Both the position numbers and the translations under genes were made by a program. This document shows, piece after piece, positions 10,245 to 22,583 of a stretch of 64,000 nt of DNA (its first letter is position 1; each line of letters opens with the position of its first letter). This DNA is from Phragmites australis (Eukaryota > Streptophyta > Magnoliopsida > Poales > Poaceae). The notes beneath the pieces were generated by a model that was not told where the DNA came from, did no database searches, and saw nothing but the letters and a program-made list of their open reading frames with translations. The DNA is taken from assembly GCF_958298935.1 (NCBI RefSeq), contig NC_084930.1, forward strand, positions 29,920,001-29,984,000, read 5' to 3'.

Positions 10245-13200
10245 ATGGATGACGAGGAGCACGAGGTGTACGGCCAGGAGATCCCCGTCGACGGCGAGGA
10301 CGTGGACATGGGCGCCGCAGGGGATGACGCGGCCAAGGTCCCGCTCCGCGCCGCTTCCTCGTCGCCCAAACCCTAGCGGCGGTACTGACCCATGCTCGCG
10401 TGCGCAGCTGCAGGAGCTCGACGAGATGAAGCGCCGGCTCAAGGAGATGGAGGAGGAGGCCGCCGCGCTCCGCGAGATGCAGGCCAAGGTCGCCAAGGAG
10501 ATGCAAGGTTGGGAACCCTCTCTACTTCTTCGTTGCAGCGATGAGATCCGCATCTAGATAGGGGTTTGTTGGGTGATTTGTGTTGACTTATAGCTGCTTA
10601 TCGGAGGTTAGGAATAGCGGATTGAGTTAGAACTTAGAAGCAATATGAGGCGGTGTGATGTTTGTTTAGACTAGCTTTTTGCGTTGCTGCATACATGTGA
10701 GTATGGTTCTTGATTTTGCATCACGACGGGCCTGTAGCGCTGGTAGGCTGGTAATGTTACAGGCTGAGATAATTTTGTTATTATGCCTAGTAGCGGAAAA
10801 CTGCGTAGTAGGGGATGGATGTTTGTGAACTAGAGTTCGAAGTTCAAACCCAGTATCTGTTTCATATTCTTTATTTCATGTCATGTTCAACTACAATAAA
10901 CGCATAGTTCACTCTGTTATCATTGCCTTCCCTGTATCCTAGGGGCAAGAAAGTTTTTCAGTATAATGAAATTCGAAGATGAACCGGTTTGGTATCCTCT
11001 CTTTGCTTGGCATCCATATATGCAACTTCAGCTTTCTGGTTTAGCTGAATCTTGGAGTTCGCCTATACGTTTAGGGCCTGTTTAGAAGATGGTGATTAGT
11101 CTACAAATTTTAAAATCCTATGGATTTGAATCCCAATCCCTTTATCCAAACAAGCCCTTATGCTTTGTTAGACTGTATGTTGTGGTTACCATATAATCAT
11201 TGTATAAGTTTTCTAATACACCAATCATTTTTTCTGTAGGCGTAGATCCTAATGCAACCACATCTGAAAACAAAGAGGAGATGGATGCTCGGTCAGTGTT
11301 TGTTGGAAATGTGAGTTTTATCTCTTCTCTTTATATAAATTAAGAAGACTGCCGTGCAGTTCAATATTTCATATGATATTACCTACGGCTACACATACCT
11401 CTGATGATTCCTACTGTGGTCCTTGTTACCTTTTAATATTGTTATCCTTTCCAAACTAAAGATATAAAATTGGATCCACGTTAGCTTATTGACTATTTGA
11501 AATATAACATTTGGGGTTTTAACAATGAATTGTTTCATCTACTTTTGTGTTTGATTTTTTCACTCGGTAGATAGTATGCCACATACCCTACAATTGATTT
11601 AACTTTGCCATAAGTTTTGGCGGGCTCCATTAAGGATCCTATTTCTACGTGAGATATTATTTGTAGTTCCTTATGCCAAGTTCCATTTCATTGAACTACA
11701 GGACAGATGGTATTTATTTTCAATTAATAACAGAAATAGAAATTGTCTCTTCTAACTTTATCTATTTTCCTATTTCTCTTTTCCATTGCATTGATTGAAC
11801 AATGGCAATGGTTGCAGGTTAGTCTGCTGTCATCAAGCTTTTCAGTCAAAGTTTTGGCATCTGATTGAATCTCAGCGCAAGTTCTAGTGTTAGCACAATG
11901 GGGGAAAGAAAAAAAGAGGAAAAATCCAATAAAAAATTCTTGAAAAAAAGAAAAGAAAAACTTTGAAAATAGAAAAAAATCTTTGAAAGAAGTAGAAAGA
12001 GTACAGAAACAAAAAAGAAAAAGAGAAAGAGAAAAATGATATTATAGGCTAGTAGTTATCCCCCAAGTAGCCAACTGAGAATGTGTCAGGCATGTACTTG
12101 GGACTGATGTGGCGTGATATCATTATCCATTTACTGGCAGAGTTCATAGGCATGGCATGTAAGTGTGACCTCATATTTATGTTGAGTGTATCTAATGCCT
12201 ATCCATTAGTTAGCCTTGTGCTATTTTTTTAAACACTGTACTCTACAATCATTGAGATCCTTTTGGCTTTCTTGACATATCTATATGACTATATGTCTAT
12301 ATGGCATAATATAAACGGTAAACTTAGCAGAGTGCCATGTCACATAAAAAAATATATCAATATCCTTGGAGACCTAGTGTTTCATGATAGGATGGATGTT
12401 TGTCATGCATCTATGACAAAATTTTCTCTTGATTTGTGGTTGAAGGTTTCATAATTTGACCAATTGGGTATTTGGAAAAATTCCCATTACTTTTGTTGAC
12501 ACTCCCTTATGTGTCATAAAAAATGTCTTGTACTAGAGGGGGTAAACATTTGTTGGTAAATATCTACTAGAGAATAGTGCTAGTAATGGACCGTTAACAA
12601 TCATTTTAAAGACAAATCCATCATCTATGTTATTGGTGAATTACTAGGTGTAGCCTGAATATCTGATTCTTTTTCGAGGGCAAAGCATAAATATATGTTT
12701 TGGCAAGTTGCTGTTATGTGCGGGATCACATACCGCAGGAAGAAAGGAAAGGGTGCACAAGAAGAGGAGGCATTGGCGACAGATTGAGGAGATATTTGGT
12801 TTAGATGAGTTTGGAAAGAAATGAAGTAGAGTTAGGTAATTCGGATTAAGTAAGATTGGAAAGTGTTAGATTCAGTTTAGTTATTAGAAAGAGAGAGATA
12901 GAGTTGGATTCGATTTAGATTTAGTTGAGATTGTTAGGGCTGGGCTCTATACTATATATATAGAGCAGTCGGCATCCTTTTGGAATTAAGAAATATATCA
13001 GCCTATTCCTCATCTCCTGCTCTCTGTCTCTCATCCCTCTACCGTTGGCATACGAGCGGGGACTCGTCGGCCTCGCTCAGGCCATGAAGCATTGGCGGCC
13101 GTACCTGTGCGGTTGTCATTTTTTGGTCTAGGCAGACCATTACAGTCTAAAGTTCCTCCTCGACCAACGCTTGTCCACCATCCCACAACACCGATGGATT

Positions 13201-14422
13201 AGACTAATGGGGTTCAACTTCGAGGTGGAGTACAAGCTAGGGCATGCTAATGTGGTGGTTAACGCCTTGTTTCAGCGTGTTGCATAGAGCATGACTGCCT
13301 TTGCTCTATCGACATTGGTGTTTGACGCCTTCCGTACGCTTTGTTAGGTGGAAGCCAATGCTGGCCTCCGGCAATTGAAGGCCACCGTGTGCGCCAACCA
13401 TAAGGGTCCTTCTTGGGCATTTCGTGATGGCTTGATCACGGTCGGGCGTCGAGTCTTTGTTCTGGCATACTCACCTATTGTGACGTATCTCCTTGCTTAG
13501 GCGCATGACACAGGCCATGAGGGGGTCCAACGCACCTTGCAACGCCTTCGGGCCAATTTTCAGATTCCCGGTGACAAGACTCTGGTACAGGACTATGTGT
13601 TAGACTGCACTGTATGCTAGCGTAACAAGGCCAACCACTTGCATCTGACCAGCCTGCTACAACTTCTTCTGGTCCCGATGCAATATTAATGCAATATTTA
13701 TTGTAGATGGTTTCAAATGAAGTATCCTGCTCTGTTTTCTGCAAAATAGATGCAAAATTTGTTGGTTCTGTTTGTTGCATGTGTCTTCTCATCAGCTGAT
13801 TGGTCACGTGACATAATAAATCCACTCATTTTTTGTGTGATCACAACTGTAGGTTGACTATGCTTGCACTCCAGAAGAAGTGCAGCAGCATTTTAATTCC
13901 TGTGGAACTGTCAACAGAGTGACAATCCTGACTGACAAGTTTGGGCAACCTAAAGGTTTTGCTTATGTGGAATTTGTTGAAGTTGAAGCTGTTCAGGAAG
14001 CTGTTAAGTTGAACGAATCAGAGTTGCATGGTCGCCAAATCAAGGTGTGAATCTTGGCTTTCTTGCTTTCACTAAGAACCTACATGTTTCTTTTTGAGGG
14101 AATACATGGCATATTGACATTCTGACCTTGTTTTCTCATCAGGTGGCACCGAAGAGGACTAATGTTCCCGGCTTGAAGCAACCCCGGGGTAGAGGATACA
14201 ATCCATACCATGGCCACCCCTACAGGCCATATGGAGGACCGTTTTATAGTCCTTATGGTGGCTATGGGTGAGTTGATATTTATTCACCTAGCTAGCACTT
14301 CGGCTTGAGTCTCAGAAGCAAGAAACCCCAATTTCGATCACACTCTTTTCTAATGCCCCATTTGTTTTGCTTCGTGCAGGAGATTTCCCAGATTCCGCCG
14401 TCCGAGAAGACCTTACTTTTGA
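10245..14422 (+). CDS. PABN: Polyadenylate-binding protein 2 (nuclear PABN), six exons, 207 aa
   Basis: Nuclear poly(A)-binding protein of the PABPN1 family, which binds growing poly(A) tails and controls tail length in pre-mRNA 3'-end processing. Exons 10245-10337, 10408-10507, 11240-11310, 13853-14044, 14143-14267 and 14380-14422 join in frame with GT-AG borders. The start lies in GCC-ATG-G. Residues 1-31 are acidic. Residues 32-64 form a coiled coil rich in E, M and L ([20 protein letters not shown]). One RRM runs from about residue 83 to 158, with RNP2 VFVGN (84-88) and RNP1 KGFAYVEF (122-129). The tail from about 160 is rich in R, G, P and Y and ends RRPYF, as expected for this family. 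Length is close to the usual 210-220 aa. Intron 3 is 2.5 kb and holds a gypsy fragment; the other introns are 70-730 bp. All splice phases agree, so I judge the gene intact. A cytosolic PABP is excluded by the single RRM and coiled coil. Confidence 0.93.
11311..12739. other. 5' part of PABN intron 3, no gene seen
   Basis: AT-rich intron sequence with an A/G-rich low-complexity stretch at 11,900-12,040. No coding homology recognised. Confidence 0.5.
12740..13680 (+). mobile_element. Gypsy retrotransposon fragment in intron 3 of PABN
   Basis: From about 12,740 to 13,060 the sequence looks like an LTR, with TATATATATAGAGC near 12,952. From 13,081 it encodes a gypsy RNase H end ([36 protein letters not shown]) followed by the integrase H2C2 zinc-binding region ([19 protein letters not shown], then C..C near 13,610). 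Stops interrupt it. Gag, protease, reverse transcriptase and the integrase core are absent, so two parts of an element were fused by deletion. It lies in the same orientation as the host gene. Confidence 0.8.
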
Positions 14423-15129
14423 AGCTCAGGTCTCAAGAGCTGTCAGCACACGACTCTAGTCTTCGACCATAGTCGTCCAGATCCCAGAGGACACTGGACC
14501 TTATTCCCGCATTTTGTTGTTTCATAGCTAAACACAGTTCTATGGTTTTTTTTTATTATCTCGGTTGTGTTGTTTCCGTATTGACGCTACAAGCAGCATG
14601 GTGTATTATTGACTTTCAGCGACAGTTATGCAGAACGATTAGATGGTCGATGGGTTACACGTACTATTGGGTTGCATTGTTCTGATGCTGTTAGCGTGAG
14701 ACAGCAGAGTCACTGTTGGTCAGTTTGCCCGACTTGAGTGTAGCTTGAATGGTTCTTAGCCTGGAATAGTATTGCTTGAATTCAAGTTGAACCTTTCTTC
14801 ACTTCTAATATCATATTTTCACCATACTGAGGGGCTTCTGGTTGCCTTAATGTCGAGCCGTCGAGGAACCATCCTAGTCTACATTTACGCAGTTGAGTGT
14901 GGCTCTGTAGTAAAATGTGTGCCTGTGACCGTGCATCTTGAGATGATGGGTTTGCCCTTCGCCTATATGCGTGTGTAAGAAACGACTTTCGCACTTGTAG
15001 GCGGTCACCGACTGCGCCGACGGCCATGCACTAGTCGTCCACCATGGCAAAGAGAATCTCCACGGCCACGTCCAAGAACCCCAACGTCGTGTGCTCGAGG
15101 TCATAAGAACGAGAAAGGGAGAAGAATAT
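14423..15129. other. 3' UTR of PABN and intergenic
   Basis: The first few hundred bases are probably PABN 3' UTR. At 15,032-15,104 the minus strand reads a 24-codon GC-rich segment ending in a stop (HTTLGFLDVAVEILFAMVDD). It resembles the end of a coding region cut by the neighbouring LTR, but I do not recognise the protein. Confidence 0.4.
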
Positions 15130-15746
15130 TGATGAAGATTTGTTTATGATAATGTGTTCATTAGATTATGGTATCTTCGAGATAAGGGAACAAGTACAAA
15201 ATAAGACACACGGTATAGATAGGTTCGATCTTTGACTGGAGTAATAACTTATGTCGAGTATGGAGGTTGATGTATATGTATTCTCTCGAGTACAAACAAG
15301 ATGGTTAGACCTATTACAAGGAGTAGATGGGATCTAAACTAAACTAGAGTTGAAGCCGTTGGGGTATGTCCTATGGTCTTGATGTTTGCGTCAAGTTGAG
15401 TTCTGTTGAACTGCTCTAGGTCGTAGAAGTTGTCCTTTCAAGGGTCTAGGTTTCTGCCTTATATAGGTCTTGGCACCGCCCTGAATCCTGCCATAACCGA
15501 TGAGGAGGCCTCCGTCTTGTCAATTAAGGCAAGGCAACCGAATCCAACTTGGATACTTGTCATACTTAAGTCGGTTAACCTGATCGAGACTTTCCTTGTA
15601 TGTACTTTCATAATATCTGAGTATATTGGGTCTCACAGATTCAGGTCTGCAATATCCGAAGTCGTTAAAGATGCGAATAAAATATCCTATTCATATATGA
15701 TATATTTCTTATTCGTATATACCATATAGTTAGATATTCGATAATA
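15130..15746 (-). repeat. 3' LTR of the Tat-type element
   Basis: On the plus strand begins TGATGAAGATTTG and ends near GATATTCGATAATA. Aligns over its length with 21,792-22,429, with frequent substitutions and small indels. Shares blocks such as TATGTATTCTCTCGAGTA and TCTAAACTAAACTAGAG. Confidence 0.8.
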
Positions 15747-16325
15747 TCCTCCTAACTCTACTCAGCAAGGAGGATTTCCATAAGTGTCTACTCGAGTACT
15801 GCCAAGTCTGAACTTGGTCGAGTAAGGTAGATCAAGCCTGCAGTCAAAAGAATCGAGCAAGGAAAAACTTTGTTCCGAGTATCGAGTGAAAACACTATTG
15901 GGTTGAGCGTCTTGCCGTTGTCCGCACTCGAGACTTGAGAAATGCTTGAAAACTTGACTTCCCGACATCCATCTCTGAGTAGAGTTAAAAAGAACATCTT
16001 CGAAATTTGAAACGTTCGGTATATGCATATTTAATGCATCCAGAGGGCGTGCAGAGATTCACACGATGCCATCATCACATCTTTAACGTTGAACGAGACG
16101 CCTCAAAATATCTTCGAGATGGAAACGATTTTTGGAATCCACCTCTGGAAAGGGGATGCTTTTCAAAATTCATCATGGGATGAGGCCTATTTATTGTTTT
16201 GATGAGAACTTGCCATCCAACCTTTTCAATTTCCATAGTTTGCTTGCCTTAGAATTTTTCCGCCGTCATCTATTTCTCTAGCACTGCCACTTTTATTCAG
16301 AAACTCATCCTTTAACCTAAATCCA

Positions 16326-16814
16326 ATGGAGGGGATCTCCGACTAGGCGGTCTTGCCGTTGGGGGTGCTGGACGTCATCTCCGACAAGTTACTGCATCCG
16401 GAAGACTTTGTCTTCTTTCGCTGTGTTTGCACCACCTAGCATGAAGTGCACAGAATAGCATAATTTGTGCCCTGGATATTAAAAGGTCCTTTCGTACATG
16501 GGGAAGGCATGGTAGAGATACACCACCTAGGGAGTGATGCAATTTTTTATCTTCATCTTCGAGGTTTGGCCAGCGACAGTTGTGAGATGATTGGTGCCTC
16601 GAATGGGCTTTTGATCGTCATTGAATGGGGGCATCAGATCAAGGCCAAGGTAGTAAATCTTGTGACCAGATGGTTCTCCGACCTACCTCCACTCTCCTAT
16701 GACGGGTTCTGGATGAATCTGGAAGGATGTGTGGTGAGAAGGGATAGGAAACTATTCATCATTGTCGCTCTGAGGATGCCATGTTTTCATCTTCAGATGA
16801 CAAAGGGAGTGTAG
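16326..16814 (+). pseudogene. F-box / DUF295-type pseudogene inside the Tat element
   Basis: From ATG at 16,326 one frame stays colinear for 162 codons. An F-box-like start (VLPLGVLDVISDKLLHPEDF, FRCVCTT) is followed by a DUF295-like part (IGASNGLLIVIE, VNLVTRWFSDLPPL, LEGCVVRRDRKLFII) up to a stop at 16,812-16,814. Family F-box proteins act as substrate adaptors in SCF ubiquitin ligases. Three internal stops are present. Two replace expected tryptophans (SDW and TTW), consistent with TGG to TAG changes; the third, TAA, follows HRIA. No intron is visible, so a captured or retroposed copy is possible. Sequence down to about 17,450 may continue it in other frames but I cannot align it. Confidence 0.65.
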
Positions 16815-17949
16815 ATTTGTATTATCGATGGACCACCACAATGGTTTCAGATTTCCAACAGCAAGTTATGGTGGAATATCATAGGTTTTCTGGATGGAAT
16901 TGCTTTTGAGAATCCATCAGGAGCCATAATGGCATTGGAACAGTTGATGCCTGAGTTTGAGTCCTGGCAACCTGGACTAGGGGAGGTCAACTCATCTTGG
17001 CTGGAACTTGTGCATTCTTCCTGAAGATCGGTGACCAAATTAACGATCCGACTGAACACAACACTCTAATGTCAGTCAGTCTTCATGCCTTCAATGATGA
17101 CATTTGGGAACAACTAAGATGGGAATTTGCTCCTTTGTAACAGAAAGAACAATCCTTCTAGGTATGACGTCTAAGGCCATGCCACCACTTCCTGGGATCA
17201 TCACGCATGGCTCAATTCTCATATTCCACCGAGTAAACTTGGATCATGATTGGGATGGATGTACAATGTTTGAAATTCCATACCATTGTGGGGCCTCCAG
17301 AACAATCAAATCCCTTGTGGGGAATTTTAAGTGGCATTCTTGTAGATGGTTGTCGCCTAAGCTTTCCCCTTAGAAACATAATAAATTTTCTAGTAGGTTT
17401 TTGCTTGATAGTTGTGATGAAAACTTGTTTGTTACTTTGCTTGTCCACTATGCTTTTACCCTTATTTCCTTGTCGGTGAAATAAAGTTAACATGAATAGA
17501 TGCAAAAATTGATTAGCACATGCCATGTCCATCCTTGAGATTTGCTGACTGAGTATCTATTGATGCTTGAAAACTCAACTAGATAAATAATTAGATGCAT
17601 TGGTCCTTGAGTATACGCTCGAAGCAACAAAAAGAACCAAAGAAGAGACTAGTATAAACTAGAAGAAGAAATAGCATGATGACATTTTTTGCAAACCTTC
17701 ACCAACTTGTGTATTTAGCCAACATACGAATATGAACTTGATAGGAAACACATACGGGATCAACTAGAACTTCAAAACCTTGTGGCCTGTTAGGCATAAA
17801 ATGTCCGACAATCTTATATGTCATTATGCCTTATGAGATGTAGTTGTTCGTTATCGACCCAACACATGCCTCTGTTAGCTCTATCCAAAGCAGTTGACAC
17901 AAAACCAGATAAACTTTTGCAAAAAAAAATATATGTATTTACATAATAT

Positions 17950-18345
17950 GGTAGTACTATGTAGCCCCCGACTCTCTGGTTGAGGAGAAAAATGCTCGAT
18001 CGAGGAGTAAGAAAGAACATACTTGTACCATTAAAAATATATGATGTAGCTCCTCACTCTCTGCTCGATGACTGAATCGAGCGGAGAGTAAAGCCGTAGC
18101 ATTGAAAGTATACAATGTAGACCTCGACTCTCTGTTTGATGTAGACCTCCGACGTGACCCCTGACTCTTCACGTAATAGCTAAGTTTGAGTAGAAAGTAG
18201 AGCATAGTACTAGCATTAAACAATGTAACTCCCTACTCTCTGGTTAACATGATAGTTAAATAGAAAGTGAAGTATAAGCATAAAAGTATACGATGTAGCC
18301 CTTGACTCTCCGCTTGATGACTAAATCGAGCAGAGAGTAAAGCAT
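17950..18345 (-). repeat. Tandem repeat, about 65-80 bp units, in the Tat element 3' region
   Basis: Five to six imperfect units on the plus strand, each with GTAGCCCCCGACTCTCTG, TTGATGACTAAATCGAGC and GAGAGTAAAGCATAG, then AAAAGTATACAATGTAG. Elements of this lineage often carry such arrays between pol and the 3' LTR. Confidence 0.75.
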
Positions 18346-18710
18346 AGGCATCGACTCCTTCCTGACCACATGCTCAAAGGCAGTCAGCTCAAGCATATGG
18401 CTGCAATCTTATCACAATCATTGAATTAATCTGATAAATCGGGTAGTGAGTATTAAAAACCCCACTCCCGCTTGTGCTCGTTTTCATCGCAACCCTTAAT
18501 TTGACGCATCATAATGACACCGCACCCCTCTTTGCACTGATTAGACAAGTCATAATGCCTCAGTGATGCCTCGACTTCCGCCAGACGTGCCGTTCAACTG
18601 AGGCGACCTCAACATCATGCTCGACGCTATCGGATCTTAATGGTGCCGTTTTCCACAGTATGACCCGTTTTCACAACTAAAAAAATAAGGAAAAACGAAG
18701 CCGTCTGTTC

Positions 18711-20139
18711 TCACCCCTCTTCCTTTCTATGTAATAGGGATGCATAGTTTACCTCAAACTCATTGGGTTCGACAGTCCATTGCATGATTCGTCCATTAGC
18801 ATCCCTATTGCATATAAAACCATTTAGCGGATATGTCATCACAACGATAATCTTGTGCGCTTGGAAATAATGTCGTAGCTTACAGGAAGTCATTAGGATG
18901 GCATATAACAACTTCTGCACTTGCGGGTATCGCAGTTTACCATCACATACGACTTCGCTCATGTAGTAAACTGGCTTCTAGATCTTGGCATTCTTCTTAG
19001 GGCATTCCCGTTCAACCACTAGGACCGTGCTTACGACTTGTGGGGTAACTGCAATGTACATAAAGAGCTCATCTTTTTCATTAAGTGGGGTTAGAATCAA
19101 CAGAGATAATAAATACCTTTTTAAGTCTTGAAAGGCCTTCTTTGCCTCTTTCATCCACTTGAACCAATCGTTCTTCTTTAGAAGCTTGAAGAAGGGCATT
19201 CCTCTCTCGCACATCTTGGAGATGAATCAACTAAAGGCTGCTATGCATCCTATCAATTTTTTAAATTCCTTCAGTATTCGAGGTGACCGCATCTGGTCGA
19301 GAGCCTCAATTTTTTCCGGATTGGCCTCAATGCCAAAACTTGACACCAAGAAGCCGAGAAGCTTGCCAGATAGAACGCTAAACGTGTATTTCTTGGGGTT
19401 GAGCATCATACAGTATTTCCTGAGGTTGTTGAATGTTTCCTTGAGGTCGACAATCAATGCATCTTTGGTTCTAGATTTGACTACAATATCATCGACATAA
19501 GCTTTAACGTGCACCTGATTTGGTCCTGTACACAACTCTGGATACACCATTGATAAGTAGCACTGACACTATATAAGCCAAAAGTCATCTTACATAGCAA
19601 AAATACACCAAAAGGAGTAATAAAAATGGTTTTCTCTTCATCCTCTGTCCCCATGTTAATTTGGTGATACCCTGAATAGACATCTAGAAAACATAACAAT
19701 TCACAACCGCTGTAGAGTCGACAATCTGGTCTATGCGAGAGGGAAATGATCTTAGGACAAGCTTTGTTAAGGTTGGTAAAATCGACACACTTCTCTACTT
19801 GCCGTTGGCTTTCTTTACAGGGACATGGTTCACGAGCCAGGTAGGATGACAAACTTCTCGAATGAAGCCTGCTTTGAGGAGTTTGCCAACCTCCTCTTGG
19901 ATTGTTTGCTTTCTGTCTTCTGCAAATCTCCGCTACTTTTGCACTACATGTTTGGTGTCGGGTTTCATAGCTAGTCGATGCTCGATCACCTCCCTAGGGG
20001 CCCCAAGCATACCAAACGGTTTCCATGCAAACATGTCTTGGTTTACTCGGAGGAAAGCGACGAGCTTGAGTTTCTGTTTGTGGTCAAGGTTGGACCCTAC
20101 CTTGACCGTCTTAGCCAGCTCAGACAGGTCGATGGGCAC
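18711..20139 (-). pseudogene. Reverse transcriptase and partial RNase H of the Tat-type element
   Basis: Minus-strand frames in order: a pre-RT linker (KQKLKLVAFLRVNQDMFAWK, near 20,070), RT (CVDFTNLNKACPK, CFLDVYSGYHQI, ITPFGVF, then YVDDIVVKSRTK in the next frame at about 19,500), thumb/connection (FFKLLKKNDWFKWM) and the start of RNase H (YMSEVVCDGKLRYPQVQKLL). The YVDD active-site motif survives. Sequence after about 18,711 shows no further RNase H and no integrase. Frameshifts occur near 19,550 and 18,970. Confidence 0.85.
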
Positions 20140-20199
20140 TGCATTGACACCACCATCAATCTTTTGGTCCTTAGCGCCATCGTTAGACTTGGCAGTATC

Positions 20200-21500
20200 A
20201 GTAGACTTATGAGCTTGGAGTCCGTGATGTTTTCCTTGCCCTGGTTCAACTAGTGGAGATCATCTTCTATTCTCGGACGCTCGAACGTACCCTGAAAGTT
20301 GGCGATGAACTGAGCCTTCAACTCAGCCCACAATCGGATCGAGTTGTGAGGCAGGTTCAACAACCAGGACCTTGCAGGTCTAACGAGGGTAGTTAGCAAG
20401 TAATTGGTCATTACTCTGTTGTCACTGCTTGCTATTCGATTGGCAGTGGTATAGATCTGTAACCACTCGTTAGGGCTGAGCTTCCCGTCGTACTTCTGGA
20501 TAGGATCCGCTTTGAACTTTTTGGGCCATCGTAGCGACCGGACCTTAGGTGTGAAAGCTTCACAACCTCCGTCAAATTCTTTAGGAGGTGATGGTGGAGG
20601 ACTGTCATGCTTGTTCCTTTGAATAGGGGAGTCACGTCAACTATCCCATCCTAGAGATTTACGGTGGTTGTAGCGATGATTGTCCTCACGACGTTCCTTA
20701 CGATTGTTGTCTATCACTCTCCAGAGATCGTATTGATCGTGAGGAATGCGATTACTTAAGTCTTCCTGATTTCCACGCCTCTAGATAGGGTAGTTACAAT
20801 TCGGCCCACAGGGTTGTGCTCGAGTTTGACCACCCGAGCTTCCCATCTGTGATCCCTCAACTCGGGAATGTCCATGTCTGTTGCTCCTCGAACCGACACC
20901 TTGCCGACTGGGGTGCATAGAGCCACTGAGATTATTTGCTCGAGCCACTTGGACTTGAGCTGCATCGAGTAGGGTCTTAAGTTGGTTGACCATTGGGTTC
21001 AGCGAATTCGCTAGATCCAACTCGGGGAAAGATCTTAGAATCATGTGGGCGCCCTGGACATTAGCCTCCAGGGTATTGAAAACACAGCTGGCTAGGCTTA
21101 TCTGTGGTCGGGCCAATGTCGTCCCGTGATTGCTATTATGAGGGAGTTCGTTCCTTTATATCTGAGGCGCTGTTGGCGGAGGCTTATCCATAGCAAGTTG
21201 TTGTTGAAGACCAGGATGAACTTGACCTCCTGCGGTTCGTCGATGAAGAGTTGTATCAGGGACAACGCCCGGCGGTGGCACCTCTATGACATCGGTTCCT
21301 ACAGCAGGGGCTGCAGCCGTTGGGTCTTCAGGGATTTTCGCATCATCATTCATCACAGTGTCCTGATCTCCAGCGTTCTGCTCGTCGGGTGCTTCGTTGG
21401 CTTCAACCATAAACATGAATTGATCTGTTTGACTGCTCTGGCCATCGATGGAGCCATCGTTGTCACTTTCCTAACTTTCGTTGTCGCAATCGGTGTCCAT
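20200..21500 (-). pseudogene. gag of the Tat-type element, decayed
   Basis: Minus-strand frames give a retrotransposon gag region. Segments near 20,640-20,220 read RSLRWPKKFKADPIQKYDG, NEWLQIYTTA, ARSWLLNLP and QFIANFQGTFERP, typical of the plant gag domain. The part at 21,116-20,781 is probably the gag N-terminus. Stops and shifts interrupt it. Confidence 0.7.
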
Positions 21501-21791
21501 GAACCGGAAAACGTTAGGCTCCTTTGGATCCTAGTCGAGGTGCCCCACCTCACGGTATGCGTCCAATGGGCTGGACTCGAGAATACCGTTGTGGATCAAC
21601 CCACTCTGATTGTCCTAGCGGTAAGTCATAGTTTCGAGGTGATCTCGAAGCCAGCGGGAGGTGATTCGAAGATGACTGTCGCTGACTCAAAGTGGTTGTA
21701 GAAACTGGTGTTGGAGAATCTGACGTGGATGCGCACTTGAGACATGATTGATCCTGAAAAACAGAAGAAGGTCCCTATCTAGCACGGCAAC

Positions 21792-22429
21792 TGTCGAAGA
21801 TTTGTTCCTGATAATGTGTCCACAATTAGATTAGGGTACCTTCGAAATAAGAGGTCAAGCACAAAACAAGACACACGATATAGACATGTTCAGATCCCCG
21901 TCTAGAGTAATACCCTACGTCCTGTATAGAGGTTGATTTATATGTATTCTCTCGAGTATAAGCAAGATGGCTAGACCTATTATAAAGAGTAAATCGGATC
22001 TAAACTAAACTAGAGTTGAAGCTACCGAGTATCTCCTATAGTCTTGGTGTTTTTGTCGAGTTAAGTTGGGTTGAATTGCTCTACGTCATCAAAGTTGTGG
22101 GGTGTGTCGAAGTTGTCCTGGGTCCCCGCATTATATAGGCTCTAACCCTGCTATAATCCTGTCCTGAATCCTGACGTAATCGATGAGGAGTCATCCGTCT
22201 TGTCGATCAATGTAAGGTAGCCGAATTCAGCTTGAATACTAGTCGTACTCGAGTCAGTTAACCCGATCAAGATCTTTTTATTATGGACTTTCATGATCTC
22301 CGAGTATATTGGGTCTCACAGATTCAGATTCGCAATATCCACAGTTGTTAAAGATGGAAAAGATATCCTATTCATATATAATAGATTTTTTTATACGTAT
22401 ATACAATATAAATAGATATTCGATAAACA
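21792..22429 (-). repeat. 5' LTR of the Tat-type element
   Basis: On the plus strand begins TGTCGAAGATTTG and ends GATATTCGATAAACA, so the minus-strand LTR runs TGTTTATC to CTTCGACA. Its outer edge lies 154 bp from the stop codon of the ARF gene. Confidence 0.8.
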
Positions 22430-22583
22430 TCATATATTTGCAAGCAAAAACTAGCAGTGAATCAAATGAACACCTCTGGTTACACGAGTCGCAAAATTTG
22501 GTTGGCATCAGCCTCATCAGCACTCACTCCTTGTACACTGCACTGACGAAAGAAAATGGTGCACTGGTGCACGCGGCTCCCGG

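Larger units (their letters stand above)
15130..22429 (-). mobile_element. Decayed Ty3/gypsy element of Tat type, with both LTRs
   Basis: Two related LTRs bound the element: 21,792-22,429 is the 5' LTR and 15,130-15,746 the 3' LTR on the minus strand. Next to the 5' LTR the minus strand reads TTGCCGTGCTAGATAGGG, close to the primer-binding site I recall for grass Tat elements. A purine-rich tract abuts the 3' LTR at about 15,747-15,762. The order is then gag, reverse transcriptase and start of RNase H, followed by a jump to a 3' region with tandem repeats. Integrase is missing. The F-box pseudogene at 16.3-16.8 kb sits inside, in opposite orientation. The LTRs differ at many sites and pol carries stops, so the insertion is old. 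No clear five-base target duplication was found. Confidence 0.8.
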
